Source: Martinezella miluonensis (lineage in GTDB: Bacteria > Pseudomonadota > Alphaproteobacteria > Rhizobiales > Rhizobiaceae). From it: a DNA stretch of 64,000 bases. A program made the position numbers and the translations under genes. The stretch spans positions 1 through 64,000 of the forward strand of contig NZ_FMAH01000004.1 in the NCBI RefSeq assembly GCF_900094545.1, written 5' to 3'. Within the stretch, counting starts at the first letter, position 1, and every line of letters starts with the position of its first letter. The notes beneath the pieces are model-generated. The model did no database searches and was not told where the DNA came from. It worked only from the letters and a program-made list of their open reading frames with translations. Positions 39,498 to 49,153 of the stretch are shown piece after piece.

Positions 39498-40871
39498 ATG
39501 ACAGCGCGCATCCTGGTAGTCGACGATATCCCCGCCAACGTAAAGCTTCTGGAAGCACGGCTGCTGGCCGAATATTTCGAAGTGCTGACGGCCGAAGACG
39601 GTCTGAAGGCGCTCGACATCTGTGCGAGCACGCAGGTCGATTTGATCCTTCTGGATATCATGATGCCAGGCATGGATGGCTTTGAGGTGTGCGAGCGCCT
39701 GAAATCCGATCCCCGCACCGCCCACATACCCGTGGTCATGGTGACTGCGCTCGATCAGCCCGCCGACCGTGTGCGTGGCCTGAAGGCCGGTGCCGACGAT
39801 TTCCTGACCAAGCCGGTCAACGACCTGCAGCTCATCTCACGCGTCAAGAGCTTGTTGCGCCTGAAGACGCTGAGCGATGAACTGCATATGCGCAACGAGA
39901 CCGCGCGCAACTTCGGCATCGACGATCTGCTGCGCGCCGGCGATGGCCGCGCCGAAGAGGTCGGGCAGGTGCTTCTGGTCGACGGCCGCGCCAATTCGCA
40001 GGAACGAATCATTCGCACGCTCAAGCCGATTGCCCATGTCGTCGCCATGTCCGACCCGCAGGCGGCCTTGTTCGAAGCGGCGGAGCGGCCATTCGAGCTC
40101 GTGATCGTGAATTCGAATTTCGACGACCACGATCCGCTGCGGCTCTGCTCCCAGCTTCGCTCGCTGGAGCGTACGCGCTTTCTCCCCGTTCTGCTGGTGA
40201 CCGAGCAGGGTGCGGATGAGATGATCATTCGCGCTCTCGATCTGGGCGTCAACGATTACATCGTTCGGCCGCTCGATCCGAACGAGCTGGTGGCCCGCTG
40301 TCTGACGCAGATACGCCGCAAACGCTATAATGACCGTTTGCGCGCCAGCGTGCAGCACACCATCGAGCTTGCCGTCACCGATGCGCTCACCGGCCTGAAC
40401 AACAGGCGGTATCTGGATAACCATCTGAAGATCCTTTTCGATCGGTCGCTGGCGCGGGCACGGCCGCTCTCCGTCCTCATCGCCGATATCGATCGCTTCA
40501 AGCTGGTCAACGACACCTATGGCCATGATGCCGGTGACGAAGTGCTCAAGGAGTTCGCCACCCGCATCCGCTCCACCGTACGCGGCGCCGATCTCGCTTG
40601 TCGCTACGGCGGCGAAGAGTTCGTCGTTGTCATGCCGGACACACCCGCCGATATTGCTGCCGGCGTCGCCGAACGGCTGCGCGCTGCGGTAGAAAATATG
40701 CCGGTGCGGCTGAGGGATAGCGGCGTGGCGCTTAACATTACCGCCTCGTTCGGAATCTCGTGTCGTTTGGAGACAGTGGAGTCGCCGGAGCAGTTGATGA
40801 AGCAGGCCGATCGCGCACTCTATGAGGCGAAAAGAGCAGGGCGCAACCGAGTTGTCGCGTCAGCTGCCTGA
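39498..40871 (+). CDS. pleD: Diguanylate cyclase response regulator PleD
   Basis: PleD makes cyclic di-GMP in response to phosphorylation and drives polar development. The 457-residue protein has a first receiver domain with Asp in LILLDIMMPG, a second degenerate receiver domain around residue 155-280, and a GGDEF domain with active motif CRYGGEEFVVVMP. The RGAD sequence five residues before it is an intact inhibitory I-site. The ATG at 39498 follows GGGAAGGGA. It forms an operon with divK. Confidence 0.94.
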   Translation: MTARILVVDDIPANVKLLEARLLAEYFEVLTAEDGLKALDICASTQVDLILLDIMMPGMDGFEVCERLKSDPRTAHIPVVMVTALDQPADRVRGLKAGADDFLTKPVNDLQLISRVKSLLRLKTLSDELHMRNETARNFGIDDLLRAGDGRAEEVGQVLLVDGRANSQERIIRTLKPIAHVVAMSDPQAALFEAAERPFELVIVNSNFDDHDPLRLCSQLRSLERTRFLPVLLVTEQGADEMIIRALDLGVNDYIVRPLDPNELVARCLTQIRRKRYNDRLRASVQHTIELAVTDALTGLNNRRYLDNHLKILFDRSLARARPLSVLIADIDRFKLVNDTYGHDAGDEVLKEFATRIRSTVRGADLACRYGGEEFVVVMPDTPADIAAGVAERLRAAVENMPVRLRDSGVALNITASFGISCRLETVESPEQLMKQADRALYEAKRAGRNRVVASAA

Positions 40872-41365
40872 CCGGAAATGGGCCATTATAGGTAAGTTTC
40901 CCAGTGAATATTTGGGGGGATTCCTGAAGTTTTGAACGAGGCCCAAATGTTTTTGAACTTCATATTCTGGCCATAGCAGTTTCGGTCTCGTGAAAAATAA
41001 CTCTCTTAGTTTTACTTATTGTTAGAGTGACAGTTGGTTGTTGTGGAGGTTGTTTTAACATATGTCGTATAAGTTGTTATAAAAGTCAGATTTATTTTCA
41101 TTACTTTGATGGTCTTCGTGAAGATTGGCTGATTAATAGTCAAAATTTGCTTGTATGTGCGAATATTCTTAAGTATATGTATTTACAATTTGCCATTTAT
41201 ACGATAGTTTCATTTTTATTATTTGTATATTTTCAAATTTAATTTGTTAATTCTATAGAAAATTCTGCCGCCGAAGATGTGAATTTTAACCATCCGCGCA
41301 GACAGGTATTTTTCATCATTAAGAATTTGTTGATTTTCTTCCGATTTCGCGCGAATTTAGTCTCG
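40872..41365. other. Low-GC intergenic tract after pleD
   Basis: By hand count, bases 41041-41260 are about 25% G+C, far below the surrounding genes. A 71-codon GTG-start frame (41027-41242) crosses it but has no ribosome site and an odd Cys/Phe-rich product, so I do not call it a gene. The tract precedes the candidate small RNA and might hold its regulatory sites or be foreign DNA. Confidence 0.5.
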
Positions 41366-41547
41366 TACAGAGACAGCCCCTAAGGGTTTCGAGATACCCC
41401 ATGATGCTCAGGTCCGCCGCATCTCCTGGGTCGTGGGGTCGGTCGGCTGGCAGGCAAGAGATAACGGTTCCTCGTGCCGTTTTGCATGCTAGCCGGCCCC
41501 CAAACTCAAAACGCCGCTCTTCGTTTTTCGAAGGCGGCGTTTTTCTT
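41366..41547 (+). ncRNA. Candidate structured small RNA upstream of rpmG
   Basis: A possible -35/-10 (TTGATT at 41330, GAATTT at 41353, 17-base spacer) would start RNA near 41366. Three stems follow. CCCC/GGGG (41397-41438) has an inner CTCAGG/CCTGGG pair. GGTCGGCTGGC pairs with GCTAGCCGGCC (41441-41498) around AACGG/CCGTT. The third is the terminator at 41508-41545. I do not recognise a known RNA family. No ORF with a ribosome site fits, which favours a non-coding transcript. Confidence 0.45.
41508..41545 (+). terminator. Strong Rho-independent terminator
   Basis: AAAACGCCGC pairs with GCGGCGTTTT over ten bases, then CTTCG with CGAAG, closing a five-T loop. TTTTT follows. This is one of the strongest terminator-like hairpins in the window and faces the plus strand. 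Confidence 0.75.
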
Positions 41548-41632
41548 TGAGGCAACCAGGCAATCTCTTTTGTAGTGCGTCTCGAATGGAAACGCTCGGC
41601 TGAGCTTGGAGCCGGAAAATGGCTGCAAAACA

Positions 41633-41664
41633 AAAAAGGCGCTAGCCAGCAGGCAGCGCCTTTT
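41633..41664 (-). terminator. Rho-independent terminator of rpmG
   Basis: AAAAAGGCGCT and AGCGCCTTTT form a ten-base stem 23 bases after the rpmG stop. The minus-strand side ends in a run of T residues (TTTTTTG). Confidence 0.75.
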
Positions 41665-41686
41665 CAAAACCCTAGGTTTAGGAAAC

Positions 41687-41854
41687 TTACTTGATCTTCG
41701 TTTCCTTGAACTCGACGTGCTTCTTAGCAACCGGGTCGTACTTCGTCTTCGTCATCTTGTCCGTCATCGTACGGCTGTTCTTCGTCGTGACGTAGAAGAA
41801 ACCGGTGTCGGCCGTCGACAGCAGCTTGATCTTGATGGTGGTAGCCTTGGCCAT
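41687..41854 (-). CDS. rpmG: 50S ribosomal protein L33
   Basis: The 55-residue protein reads [20 protein letters not shown] and continues with [32 protein letters not shown]. This is the zinc-free type of L33, with no CxxC pairs, that sits near the ribosome E-site. AGGACGACC before the ATG is the ribosome site. A terminator follows at 41633-41664, so it is a single-gene transcript. Confidence 0.95.
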   Translation of the reverse strand: MAKATTIKIKLLSTADTGFFYVTTKNSRTMTDKMTKTKYDPVAKKHVEFKETKIK

Positions 41855-41950
41855 GGTCGTCCTGCCTTTAATAAAAATGAACGCCGTGGACGGCCAGTGC
41901 GGAGGTCCACGGCGAATTCTGGCGCGAAACTACAAATCGCGCCCGAAAAG

Positions 41951-43135
41951 TCAACCCCTGTTGCCCATGAAAAGCAGCCGTATCCCCGAAAGCAGGACAT
42001 AAAGGCCAAAGAAAAAGGCAACAGCCCAGGCAAAGCCGCTAGGATTAGCCAAATCCATGGCCGTGCCGATCGTCGGCGGGCCGAGAACCATGCCGATGGC
42101 ATAGCAGAAGACGAAGGCTGCATTGGCCGCCACAAGGTCTGCGCCAGTCAGCCGCGTGCCCAGATGGCTGAGTCCGACCGTGTACATGCCGGAGACACAG
42201 CCACCCCAGAAGAGCAGAATGACGGCGAGAATGATCCAGTTCGAGGAGAGAGACGGCAGCAGCAGCGCGCCCACAAGGCCGATAATGGCCATGATCGACA
42301 ACAAGGGCCGCTTGTCGCGCATACGGTCTGCAAGCAGCCCAAGCGGGATCTGAAAGACGAAATTGCCGACGCCCATGACGGTCAGCAGCAGCGCTGCTTG
42401 TGATTCGTTGAAGCCCAACCGCGTCGCGTAGCTGGTGAACAGGGAGCCGCCACCGACGGTGACGGCGCCGAACACGAAAACCGCAGCCGTCGCCGTCGGG
42501 ACCAGGAAGATATAGCGTACGAAATGCAGTTCGGGCTTCTCGTCGATGAGCGGGCTTTCATTGCGGGCGATGAAGATCGGAATGGCGGCCGCCAGGATGA
42601 TGCAGGCGCCGATGACAAAGGGCATGAGCCCTTCGCTGCCGACAAGCGAGAAGAGCAGGGGGCCGGCCGCAAAGCCGAGGGAGAAGACCGTGGAATACAG
42701 ACCGAGCACGAAGCCGCGCTTGGAAGGCGGCGAGGCGGCATTGATCCAGAATTCCGACAGGATGAACAGCGTCGTCGTCGATCCGTGGAAGACGATGCGC
42801 AGCGGGAACCACAGGAGCAGGTTTTCCGCGTAGTAGAAGCCCAGCGAGCTCAGCGCGGAGAGTATGACGGCCCAGATCATCGTCTGTACGACGCCGAAAC
42901 GATGCGCGAGTTTTGTCGTAATGATCGCGGCAAGCATGGCAGCTACGCCCATCATTGCCGTGTTCAGCCCGATCAGGCTCGAGGGTACGCCGCGTTTTTC
43001 CAGAATGATGCTGAGAAGCGGCAGGCCCAGGCCGATGGCAATGCCCACGGCGGACACCGACGCGATGGCTGCGACGAGCGAAGGCCAGTGAATCTCTTCG
43101 ACATGGCCGGCCTTGTCGTTCGTCGGTTCAAGCAT
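41951..43135 (-). CDS. Major facilitator superfamily transporter
   Basis: This 394-residue membrane protein has about 12 transmembrane helices and MFS features, including GLNTAMMGVAAMLAAIITTK and the loop RFGVVQTM-type region after helix 2. In the C-terminal half, GLLADRMRDKRPLLSIMAII is the second MFS loop motif. It resembles the YcaD-like family; the substrate is unknown. The ATG at 43135 follows AAGGATC. A longer frame up to 43207 is polar and unlikely. Confidence 0.83.
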   Translation of the reverse strand: MLEPTNDKAGHVEEIHWPSLVAAIASVSAVGIAIGLGLPLLSIILEKRGVPSSLIGLNTAMMGVAAMLAAIITTKLAHRFGVVQTMIWAVILSALSSLGFYYAENLLLWFPLRIVFHGSTTTLFILSEFWINAASPPSKRGFVLGLYSTVFSLGFAAGPLLFSLVGSEGLMPFVIGACIILAAAIPIFIARNESPLIDEKPELHFVRYIFLVPTATAAVFVFGAVTVGGGSLFTSYATRLGFNESQAALLLTVMGVGNFVFQIPLGLLADRMRDKRPLLSIMAIIGLVGALLLPSLSSNWIILAVILLFWGGCVSGMYTVGLSHLGTRLTGADLVAANAAFVFCYAIGMVLGPPTIGTAMDLANPSGFAWAVAFFFGLYVLLSGIRLLFMGNRG

Positions 43136-43439
43136 AAACGGATCCTTGGAGCGCATGGCAGGCGAATCGATCGGGACGTGGGAAACAGAAAGGCACGGCT
43201 CGGCCAAATTCAGGTGACGGGTCGGCTTTCATAAGATCGGTCATATTCCCGCAATGATCCTTTCGACGCCCGGCATGTTCAGACAAGAAATGGCGCTGAT
43301 GTCAAGCCGTTGCCGGCAAAGCAATTCTTGCGAATCGCGAATATGCGACGAATCGATACCGGTTCTCGATAGAAAGCTGCGGCAATACGAAATGGCCGCG
43401 GCCAGTTGGGCGACCGTTGACACAGGCTGGCCAATATGG
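43136..43439. other. Intergenic region between the MFS gene and the DUF983 gene
   Basis: I see no supported gene in these 304 bases. Overlapping frames lack ribosome sites and family features. The left part should contain the minus-strand MFS promoter, but no clear -35/-10 pair stands out. Confidence 0.4.
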
Positions 43440-43895
43440 TCACGACCGGTTGTTTCCTTGGTCCCGTTCGTCCGGGCTGTCGTCATGGCCGCCGAAGCCA
43501 TGCATGCGCAACGCCCATTGCAGGCCGATAACGCCGCCCTTGATGGGTTGTATGATGGCAAGTGCCGCGATGACGGTAATGGGAGCCCAGACGGCGAGAT
43601 GCGCCCACATTGGCAGGCTGAAGGCCATATCCGTCATCATGTAGCCGCCAACGATGAGATGACCGAGAACGAAGATCACGAGGTAGGGCGGCAGGTCGTC
43701 TGCACGCTGATGAAAGATCTCTTCGTTGCACACGGCACAATGATCGACCGGCTTCAGGAAGGCGCCGAAGAGCTTACCCGTACCGCAGCGCGGACAGCGA
43801 TTGAGCATGCCCCGGGAAATCGATCGGCCGAGCGGGCGTTCGTTTTCATCGGAGCCGCCATAGCGGATGGGGGAATCGGATGGACTGCCCGTCAT
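43440..43895 (-). CDS. DUF983 family membrane protein
   Basis: The 151-residue protein has a zinc-ribbon-like N-terminal part (NRCPRCGTGKLFGAF and CAVCNEEI) and two transmembrane helices (YLVIFVLGHLIVGGYMM; WAPITVIAALAIIQPIKGG). Function is unknown; the family often accompanies heme-copper oxidase or RNase R genes. It lies 32 bases after rnr and is probably the last gene of the topA-rnr transcript. Confidence 0.85.
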   Translation of the reverse strand: MTGSPSDSPIRYGGSDENERPLGRSISRGMLNRCPRCGTGKLFGAFLKPVDHCAVCNEEIFHQRADDLPPYLVIFVLGHLIVGGYMMTDMAFSLPMWAHLAVWAPITVIAALAIIQPIKGGVIGLQWALRMHGFGGHDDSPDERDQGNNRS

Positions 43896-43927
43896 GAATG
43901 CTCTTCCTTCTGGCCGGCAGCCGCCCC

Positions 43928-46306
43928 TTATCTGCGGCCGCGCGGCGGTCTCGTCCCCGGCGCTTTGCGTGCGGGGGTCTTGTTGCGGCGAGTTGCCTTG
44001 TGGAAGGAACGCACCGCCGTCGGCATCGGCCGCCCGTCGCTCAGCATTTCGAAGCGCAGCGCCCCGGCAAGCGGCACGGCTTCTGCCAGTTTTACGGTCA
44101 CATCGTCGCCGAGACGGTAACCGAGCCCGGTCTTCTCGCCGGTCAGCGCCTGATGCGCCTCGTCGTAGATGAAGTAATCGGTGCCGAGCGTAGATATAGG
44201 GATGAAACCATCGGCGCCATAGTCGGGCAGGGTGACAAAAAGTCCCGACTTGGTGACGCCGCCAACGCGTGCCTCGAATTCCGCGCCGACACGGCCGGCA
44301 AGGTGATGGGCGATCAGCCGGTCCACGGTCTCGCGTTCGGCCGCCATGGCGCGGCGCTCGAAGGTGGAGATTTCAGCCGCGATATCGTCGAGCGATGCCT
44401 CTTCGTCCGGGGTGATGCCGCCTTCGCCGAGGCCGAGCGAGCCGACGAGCGCGCGATGCACGATCAGATCCGCATAACGGCGGATCGGCGAAGTGAAGTG
44501 CGCGTATTTCATCAGGTTGAGGCCGAAATGCCCGATGTTGTCGGGGCTGTAGATCGCCTGGCTCTGCGAGCGCAGCACCATCTCGTTGACCATGGTCTGA
44601 TGCGGCGTGCCCTCCGCTTTCGCGAGGATGCCGTTGAAGCTGTTGGCGCGGACGTTGCCGCCCTTGGCGAGCGACATGCCGAGCGTCGCCAGGAATTCGC
44701 GCAGCACCTCCTGCTTGGCGAGCGTCGGCCCGTCATGGATGCGGTAGACGAGCACTTGTTTCCGCTTCTCAAGAGTCTCGGCTGCGGCGACGTTCGCCTG
44801 GATCATCATCTCTTCGATGAGCTTGTGCGCGTCGAGGCGCGGCGGCACGAAGACGCGATCGACCGTGCCGTCAGGCTTGAGCAGGATCTTGCGCTCGGGC
44901 ATGTCGAGCTCGAGCGGCTGGCGCCGGTCGCGGCCCTTCTTCAGAATGTTGTAGGCGTGCCAGAGCGGCTTGAGGATCGGCTCCAGCATCGGCCCCGTCT
45001 TGTCATCGGGCTGGCCGTCGATCGCCGCCTGTGCCTGCTGGTAGGAAAGCTTGGCGGCGCTCTTCATCATGATGCGATGGAAGGTGTGCCCCGCCTTGCG
45101 CCCTTCCTTGGAGAAGACCATCCGCACCGCGAGGGCAGGGCGGTCGACGCCTTCCTTCAGCGAGCAGAGATCGTTGGAGATGCGCTCGGGCAGCATCGGC
45201 ACGACGCGGTCCGGGAAATAGACCGAGTTGCCCCGTTTCAGCGCCTCGCGATCGAGCGGCGAGTTCGGGCGCACATACCAAGAGACATCGGCGATGGCGA
45301 CGGTGATGATCACGCCGTCCGGATTGTCGGGCGAGGGATCCATTTCGGCATAGACGGCATCGTCATGGTCCTTGGCGTCGGCCGGATCGATTGTTATCAG
45401 CGGCAGGCTGCGCCAATCCTCGCGATGGGACATCGTTGCGGGCTTGGCCGCATCGGCCTCCGCAATAACTGCAGCGGGAAAGACATGCGGGATGCCGTGG
45501 GCATGAATGGCGATCATCGAGATCGCCTTTTCAGAGGCGACCGAACCGACGACAGACAGTACTTTGGCGCGTTGCAGGCCGAAACGGCCAAGGCGTGCCA
45601 CTTCGACTTCGACCAGATCGCCGTCCTTGGCGCCCCCGGTATAATCCGGATCGATCACCATTTCCTCGCCGCGCCGTTCGATCGGCATCAGTCGGCCGCC
45701 ACCGCCGGGCGTCTCGCGGAAGACGCCCATGGAGGCGCCTTGCCGCTTGTCGATGACCTTGATGATGCGGGCCGTATAGGCAGGGCCGCCGCGATCCACC
45801 GCCGGGAAGATCTTCGCGAGAACGCGGTCGCCCATGCCGGCGACGGGCGCCTTGCCCTTGCCGTTACGGCCGGCAGGCGATGAGGATTGCTTGATCATCA
45901 CGGCCGGTGCAACACCGTTTTCATCTGCCCATTCGGCCGGGCGGCCGATCAAACTGCCATCCTTGTCGCGGGTGGTGATATCGAGAACGGCAATCGGCGG
46001 CAGCGCGCCGGGGCGGATGAGCGACTTGCGGCTCTTCTGCACCATGCCTTCTTCTTCGAGTTCGCGCAGCAGTTCCTTCAGCGCGACGCGGCTCTCGCCT
46101 TTCAAGCCGAAGGCCTTGGCTAGCTCGCGCTTGGAGGCCTGCTGCGGATGATCGGCGATGAAGCGCAGAATGACCTCGCGCGGCGGCAGGACGCCGTGGA
46201 CGATAGCCATCATGGGCTCGGCATCGCCGCCTGCCTTACCGGCGCGGCCGGGTTTGCCGGAATGCCGTTCCGACGATGGGATCCTGCCGCGCGGTTCTCT
46301 GCTCAC
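43928..46306 (-). CDS. rnr: Ribonuclease R
   Basis: RNase R is a 3'-5' exoribonuclease that digests structured RNA. The 792-residue protein starts with a winged-helix region (REVILRFIADHPQQASKREL), has cold-shock-like OB folds, then the RNB domain with the catalytic Asp cluster in TIDPADAKDHDDAVYAEM and KYAHFTSPIRRYADLIVHR. The S1 domain (ARVGGVTKSGLFVTLPDYGA) and a basic tail follow. It starts with GTG, overlapping the topA stop by four bases (GTGA), so the genes are coupled. Confidence 0.94.
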   Translation of the reverse strand: MSREPRGRIPSSERHSGKPGRAGKAGGDAEPMMAIVHGVLPPREVILRFIADHPQQASKRELAKAFGLKGESRVALKELLRELEEEGMVQKSRKSLIRPGALPPIAVLDITTRDKDGSLIGRPAEWADENGVAPAVMIKQSSSPAGRNGKGKAPVAGMGDRVLAKIFPAVDRGGPAYTARIIKVIDKRQGASMGVFRETPGGGGRLMPIERRGEEMVIDPDYTGGAKDGDLVEVEVARLGRFGLQRAKVLSVVGSVASEKAISMIAIHAHGIPHVFPAAVIAEADAAKPATMSHREDWRSLPLITIDPADAKDHDDAVYAEMDPSPDNPDGVIITVAIADVSWYVRPNSPLDREALKRGNSVYFPDRVVPMLPERISNDLCSLKEGVDRPALAVRMVFSKEGRKAGHTFHRIMMKSAAKLSYQQAQAAIDGQPDDKTGPMLEPILKPLWHAYNILKKGRDRRQPLELDMPERKILLKPDGTVDRVFVPPRLDAHKLIEEMMIQANVAAAETLEKRKQVLVYRIHDGPTLAKQEVLREFLATLGMSLAKGGNVRANSFNGILAKAEGTPHQTMVNEMVLRSQSQAIYSPDNIGHFGLNLMKYAHFTSPIRRYADLIVHRALVGSLGLGEGGITPDEEASLDDIAAEISTFERRAMAAERETVDRLIAHHLAGRVGAEFEARVGGVTKSGLFVTLPDYGADGFIPISTLGTDYFIYDEAHQALTGEKTGLGYRLGDDVTVKLAEAVPLAGALRFEMLSDGRPMPTAVRSFHKATRRNKTPARKAPGTRPPRGRR

Positions 46307-48981
46307 TCTGCACTCTTCTTTTTCGCTGCCGTCTTGGCCGGGGGCTTCTTTGCAGCAGCCTTCGGCTTGGCGGTCGTTTTCGTCGCTTTTGCGCCAGCTG
46401 CCGCAGTCTTTGCTTTGGCGGGCGCCTTCTTGGTGGTGCTGCCGCTCTTGCCGGCCTTCGCAGCAATCAGAGCCAAGGCCTCCTCGACCGTGATCGCCTG
46501 CGGATCCGTACCCTTCGGCAAGGTGGCGTTGACCTTGCCCCAGTTGACATAGGGGCCATACTTGCCGTCGCGGACCGTGATCGAGCCACCGCCGTCCGGA
46601 TGCTCGCCGAGATCCTTCAGCGCTGCAGGAGTGCCGCCGCGTGCCCTGCCGCCAGCCGCCTTGTTCTGCCTTTCGGCAATCAGCGTCACGGCACGGTTCA
46701 GGCCGACGGTGAAGACGTCTTCCACGCTTTCGAGGTTGGCGTAGCTGCCGTCATGCAGAAGGAAAGGTCCATAGCGGCCGATGCCGGAAGAGATCATCTT
46801 GCCGCTTTCCGGGTGCTTGCCAATGTCGCGCGGCAGCGAGATCAAAGCCATCGCCTTTTCGTAGTCGATATCCTCGGGCTTCCAGCCTTTCGGCAGCGAG
46901 GCGCGCTTGGCATCCTTGCCGTCACCTCGCTGGATATAGGGTCCGAAGCGGCCCGAACGCAGCGTCAGCTCTTCACCGGTGACCGGATCGGCACCGAGCG
47001 CCTTCGGCTCGTTCAACCCATTGGATTCGGCTTCAGCGCCGCCTTCGGAAGAAAGCTGGCGGGTGTAGTTGCATTCCGGATAGTTCGAGCAGCCGACGAA
47101 GGCGCCGTATTTGCCGAGCTTCAGCGACAGGTTGCCCGTGCCGCAGACCTGGCAGATGCGCGGATCGCTGCCGTCTTCGCGCTTCGGGAAGACGAGCGGC
47201 GCCAGCGCCTCGTTCAGCGCGTCGAGCACGTTGGTGACGCGCAGTTCTTTGGTGTCTTCGATCTGGGCGAAGAAATCGCGCCAGAAGTCGCGGAGCACGT
47301 CCTTCCAGTTCAGTTCGCCGGCCGAGATGCGGTCCAGCTTCTCTTCGAGATCGGCGGTGAAGTCGTATTCGACGTATTTGGTGAAGAAGCTTTCGAGAAA
47401 GGCGGTGACAAGCCGGCCCTTGGCCTGCGGCAGCAGCTTGCGCTTGTCGATCGTCACGTAGTCGCGGTCACGCAGTGTCGCGAGCGTTGCGGCATAGGTC
47501 GATGGACGGCCGATGCCGAGTTCTTCCATCTTCTTGATCAGCGACGCTTCCGAATAGCGCGGCGGCGGCTCGGTGAAGTGCTGCGTCGAGTTGATCTTCT
47601 GCTTGGCGAGGTTTTCGCGAGCATTGATTTCGGGCAGGCGACCATCTTCGTCGTCGGCATCGTCACTCTGTTCGCCGTCTTCCTTCTGGTCGGTATAGGC
47701 GGCGATGAAGCCGTCGAAGCGGATGACGGAGCCGACGGCGCGCAGGCCTGCCTTCTTGCCGGCATTGTCGGCAAGGATTTCGACGGTGGTGCGCTCGATC
47801 TCGGCCGATGCCATCTGGCTGGCGATGCCGCGCTTCCAGATCAGGTCGTAGAGTCTGAGCTGGTCGGCATCGAGGAACTTGCGGACGCGGTCCGGCGTGC
47901 GATCGAAATCGGTCGGACGAATGGCTTCGTGCGCTTCCTGGGCATTCTTCGCCTTGGTCGAGTAGAAGCGTGCCTTCTCCGGTAGGTATCGGTTGCCGAA
48001 TTGATCGGCAATGGCGTGTCGCGCCGCATCGATCGCTTCCGGCGCCATCTGCACGCCGTCCGTACGCATATAGGTGATGAGACCGACCGTCTCGCCGCCG
48101 ATATCGACACCTTCATAGAGCTTCTGCGCGACCTGCATGGTGCGCGAGGCCGAGAAGCCGAGCTTGGAGGAGGCAGCCTGCTGCAGCGTGGACGTAGTGA
48201 AAGGCGGTGCCGGATTGCGCTTGACCGGCTTTGCCTCGACGCTGTCGACGACATAGGCGGCGCCTTCGAGCAATGCCTTCAGCTTGCCGGCCTCTTCGCC
48301 ATTGCCGATTGCGCGCGGCTGCAGGCGCTTGCCGTCGGCGGCGACCAGGCGCGCCTCGAATTCATCGCCGCGCGGCGTCTTCAGGATTGCCGAAAGGTTC
48401 CAGTATTCTTCGGAAATGAAGCGCTCGATCTCGGATTCTCGGTCGCAGACGAGACGAAGTGCGACGGACTGCACGCGGCCGGCCGAGCGGGCGCCAGGCA
48501 GCTTGCGCCACAGGACCGGCGACAGGTTGAAGCCGACGAGATAGTCGAGGGCGCGGCGGGCGAGATAGGCATCGACCAGCGGCACGTCGATATCGCGCGG
48601 GTCGGCCATCGCGTCGAGCACGGCCTTCTTGGTGATGGCGTTGAAGACGACGCGCTTCACCGGCTTGCCGTTGATGACGCGCTTCTTGTTGAGCAGGTCG
48701 AGCACATGCCAGGAAATAGCTTCACCCTCGCGATCCGGGTCGGTCGCGAGGAACAGGCCGTCGGAGGATTTCATCGCGTCGGCGATGTCCTTCATGCGCT
48801 TTTGCGAAGCGCCGTCGACTTCCCACAGCATTTCGAAATCTTGATCCGGCAGCACCGAACCGTCTTTGGCGGGCAGGTCGCGCACATGGCCGAAGGAAGC
48901 AAGAACCTTATATCCGGGTCCCAGATATTTGTTGATTGTCTTGGCCTTGGCAGGCGATTCCACCACTACTACATTCATCAT
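46303..48981 (-). CDS. topA: DNA topoisomerase I
   Basis: TopA relaxes negative supercoils. The 892-residue protein has the TOPRIM domain (VVVESPAKAKTINKYLGPGY), DPDREGEAISWH, GRVQSVALRLVCDRE, and the active-site Tyr in GLITYMRTDGVQ. Zinc-finger repeats appear at CQVCGTGNLSLKLGKYGAFVGC. The last 60 residues are a Lys/Ala-rich tail typical of alphaproteobacterial TopA. ATG codons lie at 48981 and 48978; I used the first. Confidence 0.95.
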   Translation of the reverse strand: MMNVVVVESPAKAKTINKYLGPGYKVLASFGHVRDLPAKDGSVLPDQDFEMLWEVDGASQKRMKDIADAMKSSDGLFLATDPDREGEAISWHVLDLLNKKRVINGKPVKRVVFNAITKKAVLDAMADPRDIDVPLVDAYLARRALDYLVGFNLSPVLWRKLPGARSAGRVQSVALRLVCDRESEIERFISEEYWNLSAILKTPRGDEFEARLVAADGKRLQPRAIGNGEEAGKLKALLEGAAYVVDSVEAKPVKRNPAPPFTTSTLQQAASSKLGFSASRTMQVAQKLYEGVDIGGETVGLITYMRTDGVQMAPEAIDAARHAIADQFGNRYLPEKARFYSTKAKNAQEAHEAIRPTDFDRTPDRVRKFLDADQLRLYDLIWKRGIASQMASAEIERTTVEILADNAGKKAGLRAVGSVIRFDGFIAAYTDQKEDGEQSDDADDEDGRLPEINARENLAKQKINSTQHFTEPPPRYSEASLIKKMEELGIGRPSTYAATLATLRDRDYVTIDKRKLLPQAKGRLVTAFLESFFTKYVEYDFTADLEEKLDRISAGELNWKDVLRDFWRDFFAQIEDTKELRVTNVLDALNEALAPLVFPKREDGSDPRICQVCGTGNLSLKLGKYGAFVGCSNYPECNYTRQLSSEGGAEAESNGLNEPKALGADPVTGEELTLRSGRFGPYIQRGDGKDAKRASLPKGWKPEDIDYEKAMALISLPRDIGKHPESGKMISSGIGRYGPFLLHDGSYANLESVEDVFTVGLNRAVTLIAERQNKAAGGRARGGTPAALKDLGEHPDGGGSITVRDGKYGPYVNWGKVNATLPKGTDPQAITVEEALALIAAKAGKSGSTTKKAPAKAKTAAAGAKATKTTAKPKAAAKKPPAKTAAKKKSAE

Positions 48982-49153
48982 TAAGTCTCTGAATATGAGG
49001 TCGCGCCGGTATAAGGCGCGGGAGATACCGGTTTTTTCCGTCTTCCCGGCCTTCCGACATGGACAGGGAAATCGTCGCGGTCAAGAGGCGAAGGCGATTT
49101 TTGCGCTTGGCGTGACGATGCGATGCTTAGAATTGGTACGCGTGTCACAGTTT

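Noticed and set aside
41027..41242. 71-codon GTG-start frame in the low-GC tract
   Set aside because: No ribosome site and no family; low GC alone allows such a frame only by chance. Kept as a finding about the tract, not as a gene.
43241..43561. 106-codon minus-strand frame before the MFS gene
   Set aside because: It overlaps the DUF983 gene, lacks a ribosome site and has shadow-like composition.
43898..45883. 661-codon plus-strand frame across rnr
   Set aside because: It is antisense to RNase R, which has all catalytic motifs, and has no ribosome site.
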